Shown here: positions 52,001 to 59,600 of the stretch, piece after piece
How the letters are laid out: each line of letters opens with the position of its first letter
Position numbering within the stretch: the first letter of the stretch is position 1
Source of the DNA: Aquimarina spinulae
GTDB taxonomy: Bacteria; Bacteroidota; Bacteroidia; Flavobacteriales; Flavobacteriaceae
Assembly: GCF_943373825.1 (NCBI RefSeq)
Contig: NZ_CALSBP010000002.1
Location: 62,001-126,000 of the forward strand
Direction: 5' to 3'
DNA length: 64,000 nt
Translations under genes and position numbers: made by a program
The notes under the pieces: generated by a model
What the model saw: only the letters and a program-made list of their open reading frames with translations
Databases searched by the model: none
What the model was told of the DNA's origin: nothing

Positions 52001-54240
52001 ACGCCCGTACTGGTTTTGGTAATATCTAATAAAGGTTGACGTAAGTCGGTAACTGTAGGATCATCCGGGTCATTATCACCATCTGGATCGACATTCGTAG
52101 CATTATCAGGGTCATCCGAGACATCTGTTTCCAAATTTACATTAACATCAACACTACTTACTGTTGCACTATTACTATAGCTACCTGTATTAATATCTGC
52201 CTGAAGAAGTGTATATGTCCCTGTAAACGTTGTGTTGTCCATTGCTCCCGAAGCTAAACTCGCTATTGGAGTACCGCTAACAGTTATCCCCGAATCTGTA
52301 ACTGTTACATTAGTCAATGTGGTTCCTCCGGTATTAGTTATGGTAAAGACATAAGTGATTGTATCACCTGCATCTATAACACCATTTGTATTTGTATCCA
52401 CATAAGTGTCTGTCTTTAAAAGTGAAATATCTATCCATTCTCTCCAGTTAGATTCTCCCCCCGGGCTATCTGTATCAGGAAAAGGACTGGTAGCCGTTTG
52501 ACCACCGTTTGTAGGATCTAAATTGGCATCATCTACATCAAAATTATCATCCAAACCATCATTATCAGCATCTGATGCTGCTGGTACAGTATCTGCAATA
52601 CCATCATCGTTAGTATCATATGCTTCAATGGTATCACTTTCATTATCACCGTCTGAATCTAAATCCAGATAATCTGGTACCGTATCACTATTAGGAGTAC
52701 CTGCATCTGTGTTTATTGGTATTAGCGGAAATCCTCCAGAATTTATATCATAACGATCATCAATCCCATCCCCATCTGCATCATTTAATAAAGGGGCTTG
52801 ATACCCTGCAGTTGTCTGAGCTTCAATATTATCTACTATTCCATCATTATCTGCATCAATATCAAGATAATCATCATTACCAGAACCATCACTATTAGGA
52901 GTAGGAAGTGGTGTTCCTGTTGTAACTTCTCCTACTCCACTACCACTATCTATATTATCAACAATATCTGCTAATCCATCACCATCTGCATCGGTAGGTA
53001 CTCCTGTGCCGATAACACCATCATTATCGGGGTCAGTCCCCCCTGCCTCTATAACATCTAAGATACCATCGTTATCACTATCTAAATCTAAATGGTTGGA
53101 AATACCATCTCCATCAAAATCAAATTGAGGTTCTACTACTCCGTTTACATTTCCTATTGTAAAATTATTATCATTATCATCAAGATATGCCGGTATACCA
53201 TCTCCATCAACATCCAAATTAGGTTCGCCTGCAGCTCCAGATTCATCTATATCCAAAATACCATCATCATCATCATCAGGATCTCTGGCATCAGAAAGGC
53301 CATCTCCATCAGAATCTCTATCTCCAGATATTGTACTTATAAAAACTCCAGAATCTAATGTAGGATCACCTGTATCAGCAATTGCCATTTTAAATCTATA
53401 TGTATTGCCCGGTAGTAACCCAGACAGTACTCCTGTTAATTGTTGTGTTATACCATTATATTCTGTAAATATTGTAAAAGGTCCAGGATTAGTATTACAG
53501 GCAGCAGCCGATGTGTCATGCCCATTATTAATATAAAAAGCAGAGTTTGTCAAATCTTCTGTAGTGGCATCGTCATTACATCCTACGAATCCTGCATTTA
53601 TCGTATTTACCGCAACAGGACTTGTAGTTCCCGGCACTAAAGCTATATTCTGAGTACCAGTTATTCCGGGACCAGAAACAAAAAATCCAAAAATATCATT
53701 GAATACACTTCCCACATAATCTGGATATTCATCAGATCCAAATTGATACACTACTTTTAAATCTGTAAATCCAGGTTCTAAAACTACATCAAATGAAAAG
53801 ACAACCACGTCATGTACCGCAGTTGCATCTATTGCAGTAATATCCGGATCGCTATAAACACCACCAGGAGCAAGTGGTAGCGCATCAATACTAGCTTGCA
53901 CTCCAGAATTACTAGGCCATGCCGCATTACCATTACTCCCGAATGCCTGAGTAGCACTACCTGTAGACATTAAGACTCCTCCATCTAAAGAAAGGTTAGC
54001 TCCTGCTGTACCATTAGAAAATGTTGCTAATTGTGAAGATCTATCTCCATTTTCAAGAGTAGCATTAGATAATCCTACTCCATCACCGTCTAATACACTT
54101 AACATAGCCGCATCGGTAGGGTTACCTGCAAAGGTTGCCTGAGAATAGGAAAAATTACTTATAATCAAAAAAAGACCTAATACTAGTACGGTTCTTTTTT
54201 GATTCATCTGTTTGGTCTGAAAAAAAGTAAAAATTTTCAT
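42967..54240 (-). CDS. Giant repeat adhesin 1, N-terminal part (frameshifted)
   Basis: The frame of 3757 residues starts with an ATG at 54240; the ATG at 54207 gives a cleaner signal peptide (MNQKRTVLVLGLFLIISNFSYSQ). Next is a choice-of-anchor L domain (about 35-305: GDRSSQLATFSNG, FSFDVVLEPGFTDLKVVYQFGSDEYPDYVGSVFNDIFGFFVSG). An Asp-rich thrombospondin-3-like calcium-binding region (about 305-600) follows, then one diverged DUF11 repeat and about 22 near-identical DUF7507-like repeats. The last 40 residues are out of frame, caused by two extra bases near 43043 and 43083. Without them the gene would run to 31382 and encode about 7618 residues, or about 5444 if the 6.52-kb duplication is false. 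Confidence 0.85.
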   Translation of the reverse strand: MKIFTFFQTKQMNQKRTVLVLGLFLIISNFSYSQATFAGNPTDAAMLSVLDGDGVGLSNATLENGDRSSQLATFSNGTAGANLSLDGGVLMSTGSATQAFGSNGNAAWPSNSGVQASIDALPLAPGGVYSDPDITAIDATAVHDVVVFSFDVVLEPGFTDLKVVYQFGSDEYPDYVGSVFNDIFGFFVSGPGITGTQNIALVPGTTSPVAVNTINAGFVGCNDDATTEDLTNSAFYINNGHDTSAAACNTNPGPFTIFTEYNGITQQLTGVLSGLLPGNTYRFKMAIADTGDPTLDSGVFISTISGDRDSDGDGLSDARDPDDDDDGILDIDESGAAGEPNLDVDGDGIPAYLDDNDNNFTIGNVNGVVEPQFDFDGDGISNHLDLDSDNDGILDVIEAGGTDPDNDGVIGTGVPTDADGDGLADIVDNIDSGSGVGEVTTGTPLPTPNSDGSGNDDYLDIDADNDGIVDNIEAQTTAGYQAPLLNDADGDGIDDRYDINSGGFPLIPINTDAGTPNSDTVPDYLDLDSDGDNESDTIEAYDTNDDGIADTVPAASDADNDGLDDNFDVDDANLDPTNGGQTATSPFPDTDSPGGESNWREWIDISLLKTDTYVDTNTNGVIDAGDTITYVFTITNTGGTTLTNVTVTDSGITVSGTPIASLASGAMDNTTFTGTYTLLQADINTGSYSNSATVSSVDVNVNLETDVSDDPDNATNVDPDGDNDPDDPTVTDLRQPLLDITKTSTGVVDTNANGIIDAGDTINYTFIVTNTGNIDLTGISVTDANATVVPATTIDLVVGAVDNSTYTASYIITAGDITAGNFTNTAVASAPNPLGGAAVTDNSDDPNNPTNVDPNNDGSPDDPTVTDLRQPLLDITKTSTGVVDTNGNGIIDAGDTINYTFVVTNTGNIDLTGIGVTDANATVVPATTIDLIVGAVDNSTYTASYIITAGDITAGTFNNQAVASALNPLNPLGPPVTDNSDDPTDATNVDPNNDGSPDDVTTTDLRQPLLDITKTSTGVVDTNGNGIIDAGDTINYTFVVTNTGNIDLTGISVTDANATVVPATTIDLVVGAVDNSTYTASYIITAGDITAGNFTNTAVASAPNPLGGAAVTDNSDDPNNPTNVDPNNDGSPDDPTVTDLRQPLLNITKTSTGVVDTNGNGIIDAGDTINYTFVVTNTGNIDLTGISVTDANATVVPATTIDLIVGAVDNSTYTASYIITAGDITAGTFNNQAVVSALNPLNPLGPPVTDNSDDPTDATNVDPNNDGSPDDVTTTDLRQPLLDITKTSTGVVDTNGNGIIDAGDTINYTFVVTNTGNIDLTGISVTDANATVTPATTIDLVVGAVDNSTYTASYIITAGDITAGNFTNTAVASAPNPLGGAAVTDNSDDPNDATDIDPNNDGSPDDPTVTDLRQPLLDITKTSTGVVDTNGNGIIDAGDTINYTFVVTNTGNIDLTGIGVTDANATVTPATTIDLVAGAVDNSTYTASYIITAGDITAGTFNNQAVASALNPLNPLGPPVTDNSDDPTDATNVDPNNDGSPDDVTTTDLRQPLLDITKTSTGVVDTNGNGIIDAGDTINYTFVVTNTGNIDLTGISVTDANATVTPATTIDLVVGAVDNSTYTASYIITAGDITAGNFSNTAVASAPNPLGGAAVTDNSDDPNNATNVDPNNDGSPDDPTVTDLRQPLLDITKTSTGVVDTNANGIIDAGDTINYTFVVTNTGNIDLTGISVTDANATVVPATTIDLVAGAVDNSTYTASYIITAGDITAGNFSNTAVASAPNPLGGAAVTDNSDDPNDATDIDPNNDGSPDDPTVTDLRQPLLDITKTSTGVVDTNGNGIIDAGDTINYTFVVTNTGNIDLTGISVTDANATVVPATTIDLVVGAVDNSTYTASYIITAGDITAGNFSNTAVASAPNPLGGAAVTDNSDDPNDATDIDPNNDGSPDDPTVTDLRQPLLDITKTSTGVVDTNGNGIIDAGDTINYTFVVTNTGNIDLTGIGVTDANATVVPATTIDLIVGAVDNSTYTASYIITAGDITAGTFNNQAVASALNPLNPLGPPVTDNSDDPTDATNVDPNNDGSPDDVTTTDLRQPLLDITKTSTGVVDTNANGIIDAGDTINYTFVVTNTGNIDLTGISVTDANATVVPATTIDLVVGAVDNSTYTASYIITAGDITAGNFTNTAVASAPNPLGGAAVTDNSDDPNDATNVDPNNDGSPDDPTVTDLRQPLLDITKTSTGVVDTNGNGIIDAGDTINYTFVVTNTGNIDLTGIGVTDANATVVPATTIDLIVGAVDNSTYTASYIITAGDITAGTFNNQAVASALNPLNPLGPPVTDNSDDPTDATNVDPNNDGSPDDVTTTDLRQPLLDITKTSTGVVDTNGNGIIDAGDTINYTFVVTNTGNIDLTGISVTDANATVTPATTIDLVVGAVDNSTYTASYIITAGDITAGNFSNTAVASAPNPLGGAAVTDNSDDPNNATNVDPNNDGSPDDPTVTDLRQPLLDITKTSTGVVDTNGNGIIDAGDTINYTFVVTNTGNIDLTGIGVTDANATVVPATTIDLVVGAVDNSTYTASYIITAGDITAGTFNNQAVASALNPLNPLGPPVTDNSDDPTDATNVDPNNDGSPDDVTTTDLRQPLLDITKTSTGVVDTNGNGIIDAGDTINYTFVVTNTGNIDLTGISVTDANATVVPATTIDLVVGAVDNSTYTASYIITAGDITAGNFTNTAVASAPNPLGGAAVTDNSDDPNDATDIDPNNDGSPDDPTVTDLRQPLLDITKTSTGVVDTNGNGIIDAGDTINYTFVVTNTGNIDLTGIGVTDANATVVPATTIDLIVGAVDNSTYTASYIITAGDITAGTFNNQAVASALNPLNPLGPPVTDNSDDPTDATNVDPNNDGSPDDVTTTDLRQPLLDITKTSTGVVDTNANGIIDAGDTINYTFVVTNTGNIDLTGISVTDANATVVPATTIDLVVGAVDNSTYTASYIITAGDITAGNFTNTAVASAPNPLGGAAVTDNSDDPNDATNVDPNNDGSPDDPTVTDLRQPLLDITKTSTGVVDTNGNGIIDAGDTINYTFVVTNTGNIDLTGIGVTDANATVVPATTIDLIVGAVDNSTYTASYIITAGDITAGTFNNQAVASALNPLNPLGPPVTDNSDDPTDATNVDPNNDGSPDDVTTTDLRQPLLDITKTSTGVVDTNGNGIIDAGDTINYTFVVTNTGNIDLTGISVTDANATVTPATTIDLVVGAVDNSTYTASYIITAGDITAGNFSNTAVASAPNPLGGAAVTDNSDDPNNATNVDPNNDGSPDDPTVTDLRQPLLDITKTSTGVVDTNGNGIIDAGDTINYTFVVTNTGNIDLTGIGVTDANATVVPATTIDLVVGAVDNSTYTASYIITAGDITAGTFNNQAVASALNPLNPLGPPVTDNSDDPTDATNVDPNNDGSPDDVTTTDLRQPLLDITKTSTGVVDTNGNGIIDAGDTINYTFVVTNTGNIDLTGISVTDANATVVPATTIDLVVGAVDNSTYTASYIITAGDITAGNFTNTAVASAPNPLGGAAVTDNSDDPNNPTNVDPNNDGSPDDPTVTDLRQPLLDITKTSTGVVDTNGNGIIDAGDTINYTFVVTNTGNIDLTGIGVTDANATVVPATTIDLVVGAVDNSTYTASYIITAGDITAGTFNNQAVASALNPLNPLGPPVTDNSDDPTDATNVDPNNDGSPDDPTDYRFTSAFIRYYQRPVRVLLIQMVMVLLMPEIRSTTLL
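43041..43085. other. Mosaic junction with two single-base insertions
   Basis: GGTCTTTGGTA here blends the two variants GGTCTTGGTA and GGTTTTTGTA found elsewhere and is one base too long. GGTAGTCCGTAGG blends GGTAGTCGTAA and GGTAACCGTAGG and is also one base too long. Together they shift the frame by two and break the adhesin gene. This is what a forced join of non-identical repeats looks like. Confidence 0.8.
43084..49606. repeat. 6.52-kb tandem duplication, right copy
   Basis: Right copy of the block at 36560-43083. A shift of 6524 is not divisible by three, whereas 6522 (without the two extra bases) is, so the copies would be in frame with each other but for the junction insertions. Confidence 0.75.
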
Positions 54241-54624
54241 AGGCTATTTATGATAAATTGGTTGTGTTATTGTTTTGGAACGATTCAAAGTAATTGGTAT
54301 AGTTATTTTTAGAAATATCGAACATATTTATATCTATCAATATCATATAATTTTGACGAAATAAAGATGCAGTTACCAAGGGTAATATGTAGCATATGGA
54401 TAAAAAGGAATTTGTTCCTTTTTTATACTCTAATAACCGGGTAAAACTCATCATACTTTTCTGTTTGGGGTATTTGATAATGAAATAAAAAACTATAAAA
54501 ATTCAACTATTATATCTAGCGAAAGTTAACATATATTTTTGTTAAAACAATAAAAAATAACGTCAAAAAGATTTATTTTACCGATGAAACGCTATTTTCT
54601 TTCGATAAATGGTCACCCCCTCTA
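54241..54624. other. AT-rich region upstream of adhesin 1
   Basis: It must hold the promoter of the adhesin 1-porP-ompA unit, but no exact TAnnTTTG box stands out. A small open frame at 54248-54454 lacks support. TGAAACGCTATTT at 54586-54598 recurs at 55107-55119. Confidence 0.5.
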
Positions 54625-54969
54625 CTAACAAAATATTTTGATTTTTTTGATATTTTCATATAAACACCTCTCTTTATGGAAGTTAGATTTCAACAAAAGC
54701 CTATGAGCATATTTATTGCTAAAACTGGTAGTAATTTCCTCAATTTTTCTCTGTGTGTTATGATAGTTTTTATGCTCTATAAGTACCGAAGAAATTTCTA
54801 AAAAAGAATATGCTATAAACGAATATGTTCCCAGTAAAATGGTAATTATTCCTGTTAAAAATAATGCTCTGTAATTTGGTGAGTTATCAACTTGCTTTTG
54901 AATGTAGTTCGTATAGATATTCTGAATAAAAGAAGATATATCTTTTGATATAAAAAAAAGGAACCTCAT
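54625..54969 (-). CDS. Unrecognised small membrane protein after conserved leader B
   Basis: The 114-residue frame starts with an ATG at 54969 directly after leader B. It has one strong hydrophobic segment (about 35-62, ALFLTGIITILLGTYSFIAYSFLEISSVLI) flanked by polar helices, so a single-pass membrane protein is plausible. The product shows no similarity to that of the frame at 25991-26413, although the leaders are homologous. No family is recognised and no terminator is evident downstream. Confidence 0.4.
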   Translation of the reverse strand: MRFLFFISKDISSFIQNIYTNYIQKQVDNSPNYRALFLTGIITILLGTYSFIAYSFLEISSVLIEHKNYHNTQRKIEEITTSFSNKYAHRLLLKSNFHKERCLYENIKKIKIFC

Positions 54970-55056
54970 AATGGTGGTTTAGTTTAAAATTATCGTTATT
55001 CAAATCCTTACAATTACTGGCTCGCCAAAAGTTTTATAATTGCTGGATTGTTTTTT
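54967..55056 (-). promoter_or_regulatory. Conserved leader B (candidate cis-regulatory RNA)
   Basis: Partner of leader A (26411-26496). On the plus strand: ATCGTTATTCA (54992-55002), TGGCTCGCCAAA (55018-55029), and the arms ATAAT (55036-55040) and ATTGT (55047-55051) around a 6-base loop, then a T run. Spacing between blocks is the same as in leader A to within one base, and both end at the start codon of a short frame. Confidence 0.45.
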
Positions 55057-55569
55057 ATATGTATTTACTTTTGTTTATTCGTTATCTATTTTGATATTTT
55101 TTAGTGTGAAACGCTATTTACTTACTCATTAAAAATTTATGTGTATTTAATTTGGAAAGAAAAACAATAGAATGTGATTATACAATTTTAACAATAGTGT
55201 CATTAAGCGTTAAAAAAGAAAATGCATCAATAAGATTATACAAGGAAATATATTTATCAAATGTAATTTTTTTATATACGCAACAATAATTTAAAAAATG
55301 ATGACTTATACCATGTTTTTCTCAACATCATAAATTTATATATAAATCCTTAATTATAAATACATTAAAAACTCAAAATAAATATGGTTTTACCATATCT
55401 ACAATCATATAATTGGTGATTGCGTAAGAAAAAGATTAGGTATGTAAGAAACTATAGTAGATGTCATTTCATTTACTCTTTGTATCTACTGAAACAAAAT
55501 ATTTCTATACAGTAAATTATAATGGTAAATAGATAGTACGATGCAATTTGATATGCAATGTAATTTTGG
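55057..55569. other. Gene-free AT-rich region between leader B and porP copy 2
   Basis: No plausible gene is seen. It contains the palindrome TATGGT-TTT-ACCATA (55383-55397), related to two sites upstream of leader A. No clear terminator was found for porP copy 2. Confidence 0.5.
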
Positions 55570-56526
55570 TTAAAAGAAGCGAGGTGTTAGCATTCTATTG
55601 TATTTTTTGAAAAGTTCGAATCTGAGAAAGACCTCATAACTGCCATCATTAAATTGACTCTGACCTAACTCGGTGGTTTCTCGATCATAAGCAAAACCAA
55701 TCATTAATGCATCTGAGATCTGAAACCCTATAGTACCACTTAATGCAGCACTCCATCGATAAGCGGCTCCCAGTGTTAAACGATCATACAATAAAAAATT
55801 AGCCGAAATATCTACCTGTAATGGAGCGCCAAACACTAATTTACTCAAAACTGCTGGCTTAAACTTAACATCATCACTCAAATCAAAAACATGACCTGCT
55901 ATTAAATAATAATTAATACGCTCCTCTGCCAAAAAACTAACAGCATCACTACTACTTGTCGTAGTACTCTCATCAAAATGATCTGTCTCTAATAAATTAG
56001 GAGCACTTAAACCTACATAAAACTTATTGGTATGATAATAAACTCCAACTCCAACATTAGGACTAAACTTATTGTCTATATTACTCTCAAACAATGCATC
56101 ATTAGTATTGAATTGTGATAGTTTTTGAAAATCAACATTCAGTAAATGACCACCGGCTTTTATACCTAAACTTAACTTTCCAGTCTCTGAAGTAGGAATC
56201 GTATACGAAAAATCAATATCGAAATACGTCTCATCGGTAGGACCAATCTGATCATTAACTATAGATAGACCCAAACCAACACGCTCATTCCCCCCAATAG
56301 GAGTGTTAAAGGTAAGTGTCTGGGTTCGGGGTGCTCCATCTAAACCAACCCATTGACTACGATGAAGACCCATAATACTTAGTACTCCTCGACTACCTGC
56401 ATAGGCAGGGTTTACACTTATAGTGTTATACATATACTGAGTGTACTGAGCATCTTGTTGTGCATAACTGGCAAAAAACGTAATGCTCAAAAACGCTGTC
56501 ACAACTATTATCTTTATTTTTTTCAT
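55570..56526 (-). CDS. PorP/SprF-family T9SS membrane protein, copy 2
   Basis: The 318-residue protein is identical to copy 1 (30349-31305) except for one residue (Phe for Leu in RTQTLTFNTPIGG). At the DNA level the two genes also differ by only a handful of bases, while the flanking DNA has diverged. It follows adhesin 2 by 76 bases, the same spacing as in module 1. Such near identity of genes 25 kb apart points to recent duplication or gene conversion. It probably serves as the outer-membrane partner for secretion and anchoring of adhesin 2. Unlike copy 1 it is not followed by an OmpA-family gene. Confidence 0.95.
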   Translation of the reverse strand: MKKIKIIVVTAFLSITFFASYAQQDAQYTQYMYNTISVNPAYAGSRGVLSIMGLHRSQWVGLDGAPRTQTLTFNTPIGGNERVGLGLSIVNDQIGPTDETYFDIDFSYTIPTSETGKLSLGIKAGGHLLNVDFQKLSQFNTNDALFESNIDNKFSPNVGVGVYYHTNKFYVGLSAPNLLETDHFDESTTTSSSDAVSFLAEERINYYLIAGHVFDLSDDVKFKPAVLSKLVFGAPLQVDISANFLLYDRLTLGAAYRWSAALSGTIGFQISDALMIGFAYDRETTELGQSQFNDGSYEVFLRFELFKKYNRMLTPRFF

Positions 56527-56556
56527 CCGCTTTAGTAGAACTATTTTAATTTACCC

Positions 56557-56584
56557 CCACGAGTAGGTATATTAATACTCGTGG
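56557..56584 (-). promoter_or_regulatory. Conserved hairpin between adhesin 2 and porP copy 2
   Basis: Perfect 9-bp arms CCACGAGTA (56557-56565) and TACTCGTGG (56576-56584) with a 10-base loop. It is the counterpart of 31333-31362: the stem and loop length are kept while the loop and surrounding bases differ. Confidence 0.6.
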
Positions 56585-56602
56585 AATCTAAATTTTGATT
56601 GA

Positions 56603-59600
56603 TTATCTGTTAATATATAAATATCCAGCTCTAGACTTTTGGACTCCACTAGCATTTTCATATTCCAGGACATAATAATATGTTCCAACAGGTAATTCTT
56701 CTTTTCCATTTATAGTTTGTCTTCCACTAGAAATTCCTTTGAAAAACCTCACACCTGGTTGCTCATACCCATCCTGTTCAAACACCTTAACGCCCCAACG
56801 ATTATATATTTGTAACGTGTTTTTAGGAAAATCACTTAGTCCCATGATCCTAAACTCATCATTAACACCATCTCCATTTGGAGACATTCCTGTATATATA
56901 ATGATCTCTTCTTCTTCAATTACAAATACAGTCTCGTCTTCAAAATCACCATCATTATCTAAATCAATATTGGTATCATTTAATGGGTCATCAGATATAT
57001 CAGATACATCCAAACCATCTGGATTCTGTCCAGTCACAGTAGCCTGATTAGACACACTACCAGAACGTATATCTTCTTCTGTTAGAATATAAGTTGCCGT
57101 AAAACTATCCGTATCTGTTTCTCCTGCAGCTAAATCAATCGGGCCGCCTACTACTTCAACCCCTGGCAATGGGTCATTAAGAATAATATTAGTAATATCT
57201 ACATTACCTCTGTTTTCTATAGTAAAGGTATATCGTATTTCATCTCCTGCATTAGGTAGATCATCTCCATTTGCATCTACATATGAGGCCGTCTTAGTTA
57301 ATGCCAGATTAGAAATATCATTTGCAACTGCTACCGTAATAACTACTATAGCATCATCACATACCACAGGGGTAGTAACGCTACACAAGGTATAATTTAT
57401 AGTATATTCTCCTGGTGTTGTATTTGGCAATACTGTTATTATTCCTGTTATAGGATCCAAGCTAACACCATCTCCAGAATCAGAATCTGTAACTGCCGTT
57501 ATAACAACATTTGTTCCTAATGTAGCTGGATTACAATCTAACAGATCGTTAGCATCTACAACATTAACAGAACTACCTCCTATACTTCCATTAATAACTA
57601 CAATATCATTATTAGCAATTGTTACGGTCGGTACAGTTATATCAAAAGTACAAGTGTCACTATTTCCAGAAACGTCACTAAATGTATAAGTCACTGTAGT
57701 TGTTCCTACCGGAAATGCATCACCAGGGTTATGTGTACTACTAACAATTAATGGATCTGTACAATTATCGGTCGCAGTAGGTGGTGCCCAGCTAACAACA
57801 GCATTACACGTATTAGCAATTGCTGTCTGAACTATATCTGATGGGCAACTGGTAACTACCGGATCTATATTATCTATTACAGTTACAGTTTGTGTACAGG
57901 TAGCCGTATTTCCAGAACTATCCGTTACTGTCCAGGTTATGGTCGTATCTCCTAATGGGAAGGTCGCCGGTGCATCACTAACTGTACTAACAACCGAACA
58001 ATTATCTGAAGTCGTTGGGGTAACAAGAGCAACTCCTGTCGCTACACAACTTGCCGCATCTACATTGACACTCACATCTGCTGGGCACACTATCGTTGGA
58101 TTGATATTATCGGTTACCGTTACCGTTTGAGTACAGGTAGCTGTATTACCAGAACCATCGGTTACTGTCCAGGTCACTGTCGTATTTCCTAATGGGAAAA
58201 CTCCCGGTGCATCGTTGGTTACACTGGCTACTGTACAGTTATCTGAAGTGGTAGGTGTACCTAAAGAAACACTACTTGCAGTACATAGACCTGCGTCTAC
58301 ATTAACGCTCACCACATCTGCAGGACATACTATTGTAGGATCGGTAGTATCATCAACAATAACAGTTTGTGTCTGTTGAACTACATTACCATTACCGTCA
58401 TCATAAGTCCAGGTCACCGTAAAGGTTCCTTGTGTTGTATATGTTAAAGGATCTGTAGTTGTTCCATTTATTGTTACAACTCCTCCACATCCATCTGTAG
58501 CTGTTGGGATAGTAGTTATTGTTGCGCTACACTCCCCTACTACATCAGGTAATGGATTAATATCAGGAACCGGAATTCCTGTGTCTTGTACTATTACCGT
58601 TTGTGTTTGTTGGCTTGTATTGCCATTTCCATCATCATAAGTCCAGGTCACCGTATATGTTCCAATTACTGTATAATTTGTAGGGTCAGTAGTGGTTGCG
58701 GTTATTATTCCTCCACAATTATCTGTCGCTGTTGGAGCTATTGTTGTGGCGCTACACTCACCTATTACATCAGGTAATGGAATAACATTAGCTACCGGAG
58801 CTTCATTATCTGTTACCGTTACGGTCTGTGTACACGTTGTTGTATTACCAGAACTATCCGTTACTGTCCAGATGACTGTCGTATCTCCTAATGGGAAAAC
58901 TCCCGGTGCATCATTAGTTACACTAGCTACAGCACAATTATCTGTAGTAGTAGGTGTACCTAAAGCAACACTACTCGCTGTACATAAACCTGCATCTACA
59001 TTAACATTTACCGTGGCTGGACAACTGATTGTTGGATCAATATTGTCGGTTACTGTTACGGTTTGGGTACAGGTCGCCGTATTTCCAGAACTATCCGTGA
59101 CTGTCCAGGTCACTGTGGTATCTCCTATCGGGAAAACTCCCGGTGCATCATTAGTTACACTAGCTACTGCACAATTATCTGAAGTAGTCGGTGTACCTAA
59201 AGCAACACTACTCGCAGTACATAAACCAGCGTCTACATTAACGTTTACGGTGGCTGGACATGCAATTACCGGATCAATATTATCAGTTACCGTTACGGTC
59301 TGTGTACAGGTCGCTGTATTACCAGAACTATCCGTTACTGTCCAGGTTACTGTGGTATCTCCTAATGGGAAAACTCCTGGTGCATCATTAGTCGCACTAG
59401 CTACTGCACAATTATCTGAAGTAGTAGGTGTACCTAAAGCAACACTACTTGCGGTACATAAACCTGCATCTACATTAACATTTACCGTGGCTGGACAACT
59501 GATCGTTGGATCAATATTGTCGGTTACTGTTACGGTTTGTGTACAGGTCGCTGTGTTTCCAGAACTATCCGTTACTGTCCAGGTCACTGTCGTATCTCCT

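Larger units (their letters stand above)
33690..52050 (-). repeat. Tandem array of about 45 units of 405 or 411 bp
   Basis: Units encode 135 residues (with APNPLGGAAV) or 137 residues (with ALNPLNPLGPPV) and mostly alternate, giving an 816-bp dimer. Higher-order identity is visible: a 2448-bp shift (three dimers) maps about 37150-39535 onto 39598-41983. A 6522-bp period (nine short plus seven long units) relates 35059-36520 to 41581-43042. Such identity suggests recent expansion or gene conversion. Confidence 0.9.

Noticed and set aside
33690..52050. CRISPR-like look of the regular repeats
   Set aside because: Units are about 405-411 bp, fully coding and without unique spacers; no cas genes are nearby.
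54248..54454. Small minus-strand frame of 68 codons before adhesin 1
   Set aside because: No domain, no leader or terminator and an atypical composition; it more likely reflects AT-rich promoter DNA.
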